Positions 1-6,847 of a DNA stretch of 6,847 nucleotides are shown here, piece after piece. A program made the translations under genes and the position numbers. This DNA comes from Betaproteobacteria bacterium (GTDB lineage: Bacteria > Pseudomonadota > Gammaproteobacteria > Burkholderiales > Burkholderiaceae_D). The notes under the pieces were generated by a model. The model was given only the letters and a program-made list of their open reading frames with translations. It was not told the DNA's origin and made no database searches. Each line of letters begins with the position of its first letter. Position 1 is the first letter of the stretch. The stretch spans positions 1 through 6,847 of the forward strand of contig JAATFN010000232.1 of NCBI GenBank assembly GCA_015655165.1, in the 5' to 3' direction.

Positions 1-240
1 CTGGAGTATAAACTTTGTTATAGTTATCCCAATATCTTCCACAATAAGCATCGTCCCAAATATTTATTACGACAAAACCATGTTTTTTATGCCAAGCTCC
101 ATCACAAAATTGCTTAAACTCATTGAAGTCCATGTCTCCAGAAATATGAGTTTCGTAAAAATATTTGAGTGTTTTTTCATCTTGCTTGAACAGTATGAAC
201 ATATTGGCATTTTCTCGAATACAATCATTGGCAATTTTAT
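1..240 (-). other. Segment resembling C-terminal end of a Polinton/adintovirus-type (A32-like) packaging ATPase, in frame with the DadA-like gene
   Basis: Read on the minus strand in the DadA frame, residues ~337-416 contain CIRENANMFILFKQDEKTL, then YETHISGDMDFNEFKQFC, a Trp four residues on, GFVVI and GRYWDNY. From memory this order (IRxNxNxxxLFKQDxxxLxxxYxxH, DMxFxxFxxxC, W, GFxVI, GRYxxxF) is the end of the packaging ATPase of Polinton/Maverick and adintovirus-like elements, found in animal genomes (Hydra and others). Hand-counted GC is 35, 30, 30 and 32 % in the four 60-base blocks of 1-240, then 47 % and 55 % in the next two, so composition changes where the similarity changes. The upstream Walker A and B parts of such an ATPase are not present, so this is only a fragment joined to dadA. 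It is either an assembly chimera or a real junction. The family assignment is by recall and untested. Confidence 0.55.
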
Positions 241-1249
241 GGAGTGCATGTACGGCCTTTTTATGCGGTATTTGTGTATGCGGTACAAAACCGATCAAGC
301 CGGTCAGACGTAGACGATTTCCCAAGCGCGAGATGCAGACACGGTTGGTCTCGTCGATAAATGTGATCGAAGGTGCGTATTCGGTTGTTTTTAATGTCGA
401 CACCGAGGAATAGGATTGTGCTGGATACAAAGGCAATGCGATACCTAACGGTTTTAACAAGGGTGCGCTATTGACACCTGCACTCATGACAACCGCATCG
501 GCATGGATGGCGTTTGCGCCACAATCAAGCATGATTTTATTATTACTCTGCCGTTCAATGGATTTGACGTTGTGGGCAAAGTGATATTGCACACCCATTG
601 ACTGTGTGATGTTTTTAAGTTGCTTGGCAAATAGAACGCAATTTCCCACTTCGTCATGCGGGTAAAAACGTGCGCCGACTAGTGTTGCGCCTGGAATGAA
701 AGTGGGTTCCAATGCGGCGATCTTGGCGATGTCGATATCCGAATAATTCAGTGCGTATTCTTTTATAACGCCTTCGAGGCTATTTGCCCGCTGAAAGTCA
801 TCCTGTTTTCTGAAAACACGTAATACACCTTCGACGTTCTCATGGTCTAGCGTATATTGTTGCTGTAAGGCATGGATTAACGATTTGCCATAATGCGTGA
901 GGCGCGTTAGGTAGTCTTTATTCTGTGCATACTCATGTATGGCTTGCGAACGTGATTTTCTGTGCCAGGACCACCGTGATGGATTTAAGCCCGGTTTGGT
1001 TAAAATTGCAGGCGTCGACTGGAAATATCCGGCAAAGGCTGTGCCGAGAATGCCAGGCAATGCTAATGGGGATGCACTTGCCGGCGCAATCAATCCTGAG
1101 TTGCCCAGGGTGGCTTCTTCTGCAACATTGCTGTGCCGCTCTATGACGGCAACTTCATAGCCTGCTAACGCAAGAAAATAGGCAGTGCAAATGCCGGAGA
1201 CGCCCCCACCTATAATGGCGATTTGTGTGTGCGTGGTATGGTGATTCAC
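1..1249 (-). CDS. DadA-type FAD-dependent D-amino-acid dehydrogenase, 3' part replaced and cut by window edge
   Basis: One uninterrupted reading frame of 416 codons runs off the left edge. The N-terminus has a Rossmann FAD motif, IAIIGGGVSG (residues 10-19, glycines 14/16/19), with the ribose-binding acid E37 at the end of strand 2 (VAVIER). GNSGLIAP (49-56) matches the DadA GN(A/S)G motif, PLYPAQSYS (about 294-302) matches the DadA PxYPxKGYS segment, and FIDETNRVCISRLGNRLRL (297-315 region) matches its DExxKVAxxRxxxRxR strand. Family role: flavin-dependent oxidation of D-amino acids to 2-oxo acids at the inner membrane, feeding electrons to the respiratory chain; substrate not predictable here. 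The family C-terminus (FWTGLRPxTPDGxP, then GHGTLGW) is absent: after about residue 336 the sequence becomes unrelated (see 1-240). The start is taken as GTG at 1249, which puts the FAD motif at residue 10; there is no Shine-Dalgarno and the frame stays open upstream to a TAA at 1412-1414. The DadA part is well supported; the intact product is not. Confidence 0.8.
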   Translation of the reverse strand, partial: MNHHTTHTQIAIIGGGVSGICTAYFLALAGYEVAVIERHSNVAEEATLGNSGLIAPASASPLALPGILGTAFAGYFQSTPAILTKPGLNPSRWSWHRKSRSQAIHEYAQNKDYLTRLTHYGKSLIHALQQQYTLDHENVEGVLRVFRKQDDFQRANSLEGVIKEYALNYSDIDIAKIAALEPTFIPGATLVGARFYPHDEVGNCVLFAKQLKNITQSMGVQYHFAHNVKSIERQSNNKIMLDCGANAIHADAVVMSAGVNSAPLLKPLGIALPLYPAQSYSSVSTLKTTEYAPSITFIDETNRVCISRLGNRLRLTGLIGFVPHTQIPHKKAVHALHKIANDCIRENANMFILFKQDEKTLKYFYETHISGDMDFNEFKQFCDGAWHKKHGFVVINIWDDAYCGRYWDNYNKVYTP

Positions 1250-1535
1250 TGTTATAGGTCGATAGTTATTTGTATTTGCACAAATGCATACAGGTACTGG
1301 AATTTCAACTTCTTGATGTTCATATGCATGATTGCATCGGGATTCACACACAGTGAGATCATACCTTGAAACCGTCCACTGGCCTACAGTCCGATTGGCG
1401 AAAAGGGACTTTTACAGCGTATCTGAATCATTCAGACATCAATCTTGAATGAGAGAAAGCATGCAAGGGCATCGCTTATTAGGTACCCGTTAGAAAGATG
1501 GACAAAGTTATATAGGTAACAATAGATTTCTGTGG
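1250..1535. other. Divergent intergenic region between the DadA-like gene and the BON lipoprotein gene
   Basis: I see no convincing protein gene here. On the minus strand a 36-codon ORF starts at ATG 1362 and ends with TAA at 1252, two bases before the GTG taken as the dadA-like start; it has only a cramped AAGG before its ATG. A TATGAT on the minus strand (1363-1358) could be a -10 for the dadA-like gene, but no -35 lies at normal distance. A palindrome sits at 1422-1436. No tRNA-like or riboswitch-like fold was recognised by eye. Confidence 0.5.
1422..1436. promoter_or_regulatory. 15-base palindrome, possible operator
   Basis: TCTGAAT-C-ATTCAGA is a perfect 7-base inverted repeat around one central base. 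It is too tightly spaced for an RNA hairpin loop but of a size typical for dimeric regulator sites. It lies between two divergent genes, about 100 bases upstream of the BON gene -35 and about 170 bases upstream of the dadA-like start. No regulator is encoded in the window, so its role is a guess. Confidence 0.3.
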
Positions 1536-1564
1536 TTGGCGTATGGAATTAATTGCGGTATAGT
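1536..1564 (+). promoter_or_regulatory. Sigma70-type promoter of the BON lipoprotein gene
   Basis: TTGGCG (1536-1541, 4 of 6 matches to TTGACA) and TATAGT (1559-1564, 5 of 6 matches to TATAAT) are separated by exactly 17 bases. Transcription would start near 1571, giving a leader of about 33 bases that carries the AAAGGAG site. Nothing between this and the gene contradicts it. Confidence 0.6.
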
Positions 1565-1603
1565 AACTTTGCCTATTTATGGTTCAAAAACAAAGGAGTA
1601 GAT

Positions 1604-1912
1604 ATGACAATCGTAAAACGTTCCTATGCTTTCCTGCTTGCAGCAATGGTATTTGCTCTGGCAGCATGTTCAACAACAGCAGGTCAAACTACAGGCCGTT
1701 ATGTTGATGACTCTGTCATTACATCTAAAGTAAAAGCCGCAATTTTTGAAGATAACACACTAAAAACAACAGAAATCAGTGTTGAAACCTATAAAGGTGA
1801 AGTGCAATTAAGTGGTTTTGTGAAAAATGCAGAAGCCATTCCAATTGCAACACGTGTTGCACGTTCGGTTGAAGGTGTTCAAAAAGTCAAGAATGATCTG
1901 ATCGTCAAGTAA
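1604..1912 (+). CDS. BON-domain outer-membrane lipoprotein (OsmY/DolP-like)
   Basis: The 102-residue product begins MTIVKRSYAF with a basic n-region and a hydrophobic stretch (residues 8-20), then the lipobox L19-A20-A21-C22. Cys22 should be lipidated by the Lgt/LspA pathway, and Ser at +2 favours sorting to the outer membrane by Lol. After a short Ser/Thr/Gln-rich linker, one BON domain fills residues ~34-102: the helix DDSVITSKVKAAIFED, the strand ISVETYKGEVQLSGFV with the family's central G-V-L-G pattern, a second helix, and the final VEGVQKVKNDLIVK strand. BON domains bind phospholipid or envelope partners; OsmY and DolP carry two, this protein one. The exact role is unknown, and an envelope-stress function is plausible by analogy. 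The start at 1604 is chosen over an in-frame ATG at 1553 because AAAGGAG (1592-1598) lies five bases upstream, the signal peptide begins there, and the 1553 codon lies inside the proposed promoter. It is a single-gene unit with its own promoter and terminator. Confidence 0.93.
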   Translation: MTIVKRSYAFLLAAMVFALAACSTTAGQTTGRYVDDSVITSKVKAAIFEDNTLKTTEISVETYKGEVQLSGFVKNAEAIPIATRVARSVEGVQKVKNDLIVK

Positions 1913-1931
1913 GACCGGAACATTTGGACGT

Positions 1932-1975
1932 AAACGCACTAACGGGATCTAAATGATCCTGCTAGTGCGTTTTTT
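1932..1975 (+). terminator. Rho-independent terminator after the BON lipoprotein gene
   Basis: The arms 1932-1949 and 1955-1972 form an 18-base stem with one G-U pair and one A-C mismatch around the loop TAAAT. The right arm runs into six T (1970-1975). It begins 19 bases after the stop codon and should isolate this gene from purL. Confidence 0.88.
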
Positions 1976-2028
1976 AGCTTCTATGGCATATATTCATGCG
2001 CCTTTCGTAAATTCTGCTGGGTAAGCGA

Positions 2029-2057
2029 CGAACAAACAGGGCGCATCGCGGTATAAT
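2029..2057 (+). promoter_or_regulatory. Probable purL promoter
   Basis: A perfect TATAAT -10 lies at 2052-2057. At 17-base spacing the -35 would be CGAACA (2029-2034), only 3 of 6 matches, so the promoter may be weak or activator-assisted. Start of transcription would be near 2064 with a leader of about 32 bases. It is the only good -10 between the upstream terminator and purL. I recognise no PurR-type box or riboswitch. Confidence 0.5.
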
Positions 2058-2095
2058 CTGGCTTTTCGCTTTCGGCTTATTCATTTTATTCTGTC

Positions 2096-5000
2096 ATGCT
2101 GATTCTGCCGGGCTCAAATGCCCTTTCTGCTTTTCGTTCCCAACGTCTGTTGACGCAATTACAATCGGTTGATACCAATATCTCCGGGGTCACAGGTCGT
2201 TTTATTCATTTTATTGATGCTACTAGTGTCTGCGATCAAGATCGTGAGCGTCTGGGCGGCTTACTTACTTATGGCGAGCCTTATACTGGTACGTCGGATG
2301 GGCAGGAGTTTGTTGTTGTCCCGCGTTTGGGGACGATTTCCCCATGGGCGAGTAAAGCGACTGATATTGCACACAATTGTGGTATGACGTATGTCAGGCG
2401 CATTGAACGTGGCGTATCTTTACGCGTCCAGTTAAAGTCTGGATTACTGGGTGGTGTCAAAAAATTGTCCGAGTCTGCGATGGCTCAGGTGTTGGATTTG
2501 CTCCATGACCGGATGACAGAAACTGTGCTGGCAAATACAGATCAGGCAACAGCACTGTTTCGTACGCTAGACACAAAGCCATTGGCGTTTGTCGATTTAC
2601 TTGGTGGCGGGAAAGCTGCGTTGAGTGAAGCGAACGTCACGCTGGGCCTTGCCATGTCGGAAGATGAAATCGATTATCTGGCTGACGCATTTACCCGCCT
2701 TAACCGCAATCCGACTGATGTCGAATTGATGATGTTTGCTCAGGCTAACAGCGAGCATTGCCGGCATAAGATTTTTAATGCCAGTTGGACGATCGATGGT
2801 GTCAAACAGGATAAATCCTTGTTTGGCATGATTAAAAATACCCACCAATTGCATCCTGAAGGCACAATCGTGGCCTACAGCGATAACTGCTCCGTCATTG
2901 AAGGTGCGGAAGTAACCCGTTTTTATCAACGTAGTGCCAAAGATAACGTTTATGAAGCATCGGACGAATTAACGCATATTCTGATGAAGGTGGAAACGCA
3001 CAATCACCCGACGGCGATTTCTCCTTTTCCTGGTGCATCAACCGGTGCAGGCGGTGAGATTCGCGATGAAGGTGCTACAGGCCGCGGTGCCAAGCCTAAA
3101 GCCGGTTTGACCGGCTTTACGGTTTCCAACCTGATGATTCCACATGCTGTACAGCCATGGGAAAACGCGCGTGATGTGGCCGAACCCGTTACGCAGCGTA
3201 ATCTCTTTGCACAAAACGGTATCTACGGTAAACCGGACCGGATTGCATCGCCATTACAGATCATGATAGAAGGCCCTTTGGGGGGCGCTGCATTCAATAA
3301 TGAATTTGGTCGTCCTAATCTGACCGGTTACTTTCGTACCTATGAACAAAAGGTTGGCGAACAGGTCATGGGCTATCACAAGCCGATCATGGTCGCAGGC
3401 GGCTTGGGTAATATTTCCGATAAACATACCAAGAAAAACGATCTGCCGGTCGGTAGTCTGTTAATCCAGCTGGGCGGTCCCGGTATGCGTATCGGGATGG
3501 GAGGTAGTGCTGCATCATCAATGACGACGGGTACAAACACCGCCGATCTGGATTTTGATTCTGTACAGCGTGGTAATCCGGAAATGGAACGTCGTGCACA
3601 AGAAGTGATCAATGCATGCTGGACCATGGGTGACGACAATCCGATTTTGTCGATTCATGATGTCGGCGCGGGTGGTTTATCCAATGCCTTTCCTGAAATC
3701 ACCAATGATGCCAAGCGTGGTGCGCTGTTTGATTTACGCAAAATTCCTCTGGAAGAGAGCGGTTTGTCTCCAAAAGAAATCTGGAGTAACGAGTCGCAAG
3801 AGCGCTATGTATTGGCGATCGCACCAGAAAGTTTGCCATTGTTCAAGCTGTTTTGCGAGCGTGAACGGTGCTTGTTTGCCGTAGTCGGCACAGCAACACA
3901 AGCGCGCCAGTTAAAACTGGTTGATCCGGAGAACGATAATTATCCGGTCGATATGCCAATGGAAGTGCTGTTGGGTAAACCGCCTAAAATGCACCGCGAT
4001 GTCACCCACGTTGCTGTCTCATTGCCACCGATGGATTTGACAGGCATTGATCTGACAGAAGCAGCACAGCGTGTGTTGCGTCTGCCAGCAGTTGCCGACA
4101 AATCTTTCTTGATTACAATCGGCGATCGCAGTGTCGGGGCGATGACTGTGCGCGACCAGATGGTTGGTCCCTGGCAGGTGCCGGTGGCAGATTGCGCCGT
4201 GACAGCGATGAGTCTGGAAGGTTATCGTGGTGAAGCCATGGCAATGGGCGAGCGTACACCTTTGGCGGTGATCAATGCGCCTGCATCGGGTCGTATGGCA
4301 GTGGGGGAGGCGATTACCAATATTGCTTCTGCATCGATTGCCACTTTGTCCGATATTAAATTGTCTGCAAACTGGATGGCCGCATGTGGCCAGCCTGGTC
4401 ATGATGCAGCCTTGTTCGATACAGTCAAAGCGGTTGGTATGGAACTGTGTCCCGAGCTTGGTATCAGTATTCCTGTTGGTAAAGACTCGTTGTCCATGCG
4501 TACGACATGGAAAGATGATGACGGCGCCAAATCTGTGACATCACCGGTTTCTTTATTGATTTCGGCATTCGCACCAGTGCAAGATGTGCGCAAGACATTG
4601 ACACCGCAATTACGTAAAGACCTGGGTGATACAGCATTAATTCTGATTGATCTAGGACGTGGTAAAAATCGGCTGGGAGGTTCGGCGTTTGCCCAAGTCA
4701 TGCAGCAAATTGGCGACACCGTACCGGATGTGGATAGCGCGGAAGACTTGAAAGGCTTTTTTAGCGCAATCCAGCAATTAAATAACGAACAAAAGCTATT
4801 GGCATACCATGACCGTTCCGATGGCGGATTATTCTCGACATTAGCTGAAATGGCCTTTGCCGGTCGTACAGGGTTGACGGTCAATCTGGATATTCTGACG
4901 CTCGAAGGCGGTCATGCTGATGACTTTGGTGATGCAAAAAACTGGGCAACACAAGTTGCCGAGCGTCGTAACGAGCAAACACTGCGTGCATTATTCAGTG

Positions 5001-6109
5001 AAGAGCTCGGCGCGGTGATCCAGGTCCATGCAGATCAAAAATCCGACGTCATGGATGTGTTGCGTAGCTTTAATCTGGGAGCATGCAGCCATATTATCGG
5101 TAAACTGAATGATCGTGGCGTCGTCGAGTTCTTGCGTGATGCTAAAACGGTCTTTACACAAACACGTAGCGACTTGCAACGTGTATGGAGTGAAACCAGT
5201 TGGCGTATTGCGCGCTTACGTGACAACCCTGCATGTGCCGATGCCGAATACGAGCGTATCCTCAATGACAAGGATCCTGGTATTACACCAAAGATTACCT
5301 TCGATCTGGCAGAAGATATTGCCGCACCGTTTATTGCAACCGGTGCACGTCCTCGTGTTGCGATCTTGCGCGAGCAAGGTGTCAATTCACATGTCGAAAC
5401 AGCGTATGTCATGCATCAATCCGGTTTTGAGGCGGTTGATGTACATATGAGTGATTTGATTGCCGGCCGTGCTCATCTGGATGCATTCAAGGGTGTGATC
5501 GCGGTTGGCGGTTTTTCATATGGTGACGTGTTGGGGGCCGGTGAAGGTTGGGCTAAAACCATTTTGTTTAATGCACAATTGTCGGATCAGTTCTCGACAT
5601 TTTTTAATCGTGCCGATACTTTTTCCTTAGGTATCTGTAATGGTTGCCAGATGATGAGTAACCTGAAGTCGATTATCCCGGGTGCACAGGATTGGCCTAA
5701 ATTCACACGTAACAAGTCGGAGCAGTTTGAGGCACGCTTTGTCATGGTGGAAGTACCAGAATCTCCTTCCATTTTCATGCAAGGCATGGCCGGGACACAA
5801 ACGGCAATTGCCACAGCACATGGTGAGGGCTTTGCGGATTTCTCCCAAACCGGTGATATCGCAAAGGCAATTGTCGCCATGCGGTTTGTGAACAATGCAG
5901 GCCAGATAACGGAAGCCTATCCGTATAATCCGAATGGTTCGCCTCAAGGTATTACTGCAGTGACAACACCGGATGGCCGTTTTTCCGTGATGATGCCACA
6001 TGCCGAGCGTGTTTTCCGTACGGTGACGCAATCGTGGCATCCGGATGACTGGCTTGAAGATTCACCATGGATGCGTATATTCCGAAATGCTCGTCGATGG
6101 ATCGGTTAA
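2096..6109 (+). CDS. purL: Phosphoribosylformylglycinamidine synthase (FGAM synthase), single-chain form
   Basis: Catalyses the fourth step of de novo purine synthesis in the cytosol: FGAR + ATP + glutamine to FGAM + ADP + Pi + glutamate. At 1337 residues it is the large proteobacterial form (E. coli ~1295) and is complete. Order: PurS-like N-terminal domain (~1-150, including [18 protein letters not shown]), a linker, the first FGAM-synthetase half with ANSEHCRHK (217-225; H221 aligns with the catalytic His of Salmonella PurL), [19 protein letters not shown] (from 302), GMGGSAASS (~467-475) and HDVGAGG (from H521), then a second half with PVGKDSLSM (K796, the auxiliary nucleotide site). A class I glutamine amidotransferase domain follows from ~1085, with nucleophile C1181 in LGICNGC and H1302/E1304 in MPHAER. 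Ammonia made there is channelled to the synthetase site. ATG 2096 is chosen because [14 protein letters not shown] matches the start of Burkholderiales PurL; there is no Shine-Dalgarno before it. Monocistronic between two terminators. Confidence 0.99.
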   Translation: MLILPGSNALSAFRSQRLLTQLQSVDTNISGVTGRFIHFIDATSVCDQDRERLGGLLTYGEPYTGTSDGQEFVVVPRLGTISPWASKATDIAHNCGMTYVRRIERGVSLRVQLKSGLLGGVKKLSESAMAQVLDLLHDRMTETVLANTDQATALFRTLDTKPLAFVDLLGGGKAALSEANVTLGLAMSEDEIDYLADAFTRLNRNPTDVELMMFAQANSEHCRHKIFNASWTIDGVKQDKSLFGMIKNTHQLHPEGTIVAYSDNCSVIEGAEVTRFYQRSAKDNVYEASDELTHILMKVETHNHPTAISPFPGASTGAGGEIRDEGATGRGAKPKAGLTGFTVSNLMIPHAVQPWENARDVAEPVTQRNLFAQNGIYGKPDRIASPLQIMIEGPLGGAAFNNEFGRPNLTGYFRTYEQKVGEQVMGYHKPIMVAGGLGNISDKHTKKNDLPVGSLLIQLGGPGMRIGMGGSAASSMTTGTNTADLDFDSVQRGNPEMERRAQEVINACWTMGDDNPILSIHDVGAGGLSNAFPEITNDAKRGALFDLRKIPLEESGLSPKEIWSNESQERYVLAIAPESLPLFKLFCERERCLFAVVGTATQARQLKLVDPENDNYPVDMPMEVLLGKPPKMHRDVTHVAVSLPPMDLTGIDLTEAAQRVLRLPAVADKSFLITIGDRSVGAMTVRDQMVGPWQVPVADCAVTAMSLEGYRGEAMAMGERTPLAVINAPASGRMAVGEAITNIASASIATLSDIKLSANWMAACGQPGHDAALFDTVKAVGMELCPELGISIPVGKDSLSMRTTWKDDDGAKSVTSPVSLLISAFAPVQDVRKTLTPQLRKDLGDTALILIDLGRGKNRLGGSAFAQVMQQIGDTVPDVDSAEDLKGFFSAIQQLNNEQKLLAYHDRSDGGLFSTLAEMAFAGRTGLTVNLDILTLEGGHADDFGDAKNWATQVAERRNEQTLRALFSEELGAVIQVHADQKSDVMDVLRSFNLGACSHIIGKLNDRGVVEFLRDAKTVFTQTRSDLQRVWSETSWRIARLRDNPACADAEYERILNDKDPGITPKITFDLAEDIAAPFIATGARPRVAILREQGVNSHVETAYVMHQSGFEAVDVHMSDLIAGRAHLDAFKGVIAVGGFSYGDVLGAGEGWAKTILFNAQLSDQFSTFFNRADTFSLGICNGCQMMSNLKSIIPGAQDWPKFTRNKSEQFEARFVMVEVPESPSIFMQGMAGTQTAIATAHGEGFADFSQTGDIAKAIVAMRFVNNAGQITEAYPYNPNGSPQGITAVTTPDGRFSVMMPHAERVFRTVTQSWHPDDWLEDSPWMRIFRNARRWIG

Positions 6110-6127
6110 GCTCACGCTAGCAAGATT

Positions 6128-6158
6128 AAAATAGCCACAATGATTTGTGGCTATTTTT
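6128..6158. terminator. Strong hairpin terminator after purL
   Basis: The arms 6128-6140 and 6145-6157 form a perfect 13-base stem around the loop TGAT, with GCCACAA/TTGTGGC in its core and an A-rich left and T-rich right flank (TTTTT, 6154-6158). It starts 18 bases after the purL stop. The A/T flanks on both sides mean it could also work from the opposite strand, but no minus-strand gene faces it within the window. Confidence 0.92.
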
Positions 6159-6190
6159 CCATGTTATCCAAACAACAGAACAACATTGCA

Positions 6191-6219
6191 TTGATGTCTG
6201 GGATCATGTTTCATACAGT
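6191..6219 (+). promoter_or_regulatory. Weak candidate promoter for the DUF2075 gene
   Basis: TTGATG (6191-6196, 4 of 6) and TACAGT (6214-6219, 4 of 6) are 17 bases apart, about 67 bases before the ATG at 6286. The upstream terminator implies the gene needs its own promoter, and this is the best match in the 176-base gap, but neither box is strong. Confidence 0.3.
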
Positions 6220-6285
6220 ATTGATTGCCAATCACGATGAAATCGCATGGGCATCAGCTGGATTTCCCAGGACTAAAATGGCCCT

Positions 6286-6847
6286 ATGAACAGACTATCC
6301 CCCACGATTATGTCAGCGACCAGTCCGGATGATGGCCGGTTCACCTCTGGTTTCGGGATCGTGCCGTTGACGACGAAGCAGGCCAGTCTGGTGGCAGAAA
6401 TTGTTACCTTCTGCCGGATGGGCCTTGATCATCCCGGTGCGGTTTTCCTGCTTCGCGGCGAAGCAGGTACCGGCAAGAGCGCTGTGTTGACGTCCGCCTA
6501 TACCCAGATCAGGCAAGCGGCACTTGGCACCGCGGAAGATCGACTTGCAGGCGCAGATTGCGCCTTTCTGGTCAACCATCCCGAGATGATAAAATACTAT
6601 CGGCGTATAGCAGAAACTGAACCAGCCCTGCGCAAAAAGGATTTTGATCGCCCGACAAGCTTTATCAATGCGGCACGTAAGACAGCTCGCCGTGCCGACA
6701 TCGTTTTCATAGACGAAGCCCATCTTCTGTTGAGTCGTCCAGACCCCTACAACCACTTTCGGCAAGACAATCATCTGGTCGAAATCCTGCGCCATGCCCG
6801 TGTCGTGGTGATGGTGTTTGATCCTTCGCAATTCCTGAAATTCAAAG
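6286..6847 (+). CDS. DUF2075-family P-loop ATPase (Schlafen-like DNA/RNA helicase), N-terminal part, cut by window end
   Basis: The frame is open for 187 codons to the right edge. The Walker A motif is GEAGTGKS (residues 58-65) in VFLLRGEAGTGKSAVL. Walker B with the DEAH box is IVFIDEAH (139-146), followed by LLLSRPDPYNHFRQDNHLVE and VVVMVFDPSQFL, the order I know from DUF2075 proteins (PF09848). An FLVNHPEMIKYYRRIAE strand-helix lies between the motifs. The family couples ATP hydrolysis to a nucleic-acid role that is poorly defined; members occur in accessory and defence-like settings, sometimes with an N-terminal nuclease, which is absent here. The C-terminal part with the remaining helicase motifs lies outside the window. 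The start is uncertain: a TAA at 6274 bounds the frame, ATG 6286 is first, ATG 6310 next. The only SD-like AGGA (6269-6272) is 13 bases from ATG 6286, too far, but 5 bases from an out-of-frame ATG at 6278. GC is 57-63 % in its first blocks, above purL (~50 %), so recent transfer is possible. Confidence 0.85.
   Translation, partial: MNRLSPTIMSATSPDDGRFTSGFGIVPLTTKQASLVAEIVTFCRMGLDHPGAVFLLRGEAGTGKSAVLTSAYTQIRQAALGTAEDRLAGADCAFLVNHPEMIKYYRRIAETEPALRKKDFDRPTSFINAARKTARRADIVFIDEAHLLLSRPDPYNHFRQDNHLVEILRHARVVVMVFDPSQFLKFK

Noticed and set aside
80..413. Two overlapping plus-strand ORFs of 77 and 82 codons at the left edge
   Set aside because: They overlap the minus-strand frame that carries recognisable DadA and packaging-ATPase-like motifs. 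Their own products are unrecognisable and they lack ribosome sites.
925..1160. Two 73-codon plus-strand ORFs opposite the FAD-binding region
   Set aside because: The minus strand here encodes the conserved GNSG segment of the DadA-like protein, so these are antisense shadows.
1553..1603. Upstream in-frame ATG giving a 119-residue BON protein
   Set aside because: It would put 17 extra residues before a canonical lipoprotein signal peptide, and the codon lies inside the likely promoter. AAAGGAG is placed for ATG 1604.
2597..2929. 110-codon minus-strand ORF inside purL
   Set aside because: Antisense shadow of the region encoding the conserved SEHCRHK motif of PurL.
4399..4884. 161-codon minus-strand ORF inside purL
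   Set aside because: It lies wholly within conserved PurL coding sequence, has no ribosome site that stands out, and its product resembles nothing I know.
6313..6831. 172-codon minus-strand ORF opposite the DUF2075 gene
   Set aside because: The plus strand encodes clear Walker A and DEAH motifs over the same stretch. The minus-strand product is His/Cys-rich with no family resemblance, as expected of an antisense shadow in GC-rich coding DNA.

Overview
The window looks like a betaproteobacterial chromosome segment. The best guess is Burkholderiales, possibly Oxalobacteraceae. The basis is a full-length single-chain PurL of 1337 residues whose N-terminus has the form I know from that order, plus hand-counted GC near 50 % in purL. 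The lineage is inferred from family recall, with no search behind it.

Layout from left to right: (1) on the minus strand, from the left edge to 1249, a DadA-type FAD-dependent D-amino-acid dehydrogenase gene that runs out of the window. Its last ~80 codons (about 1-240) do not read as DadA. They are much more AT-rich (~32 % GC by hand count, against 47-55 % just beyond) and resemble the C-terminal part of the A32-like DNA-packaging ATPase of Polinton/adintovirus-type elements of eukaryotes. (2) A ~350-base divergent intergenic region with a 15-base palindrome and a good sigma70-type promoter for the next gene. (3) A small plus-strand BON-domain lipoprotein gene (1604-1912) with its own promoter, strong RBS and hairpin terminator. 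(4) purL (2096-6109, plus strand), encoding phosphoribosylformylglycinamidine synthase, with all catalytic motifs intact and a very strong hairpin terminator at 6128-6158. (5) At the right edge, the start of a plus-strand P-loop ATPase of the DUF2075 (Schlafen-like DNA/RNA helicase) family, with clearly higher GC (57-63 %), cut off by the window end.

The genes do not form one pathway. purL makes purines de novo, the BON lipoprotein is an envelope protein, and the DadA-like enzyme oxidises amino acids. Terminators after the BON gene and after purL make these separate transcription units. The most notable point is the left edge, where a bacterial gene is joined in frame to what looks like eukaryotic mobile-element coding sequence. 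This is either a chimeric contig (for example from a host-associated sample) or a real integration or transfer, and the sequence alone cannot decide. I see no CRISPR array, tRNA, rRNA or insertion sequence, and no complete novel multi-gene system.
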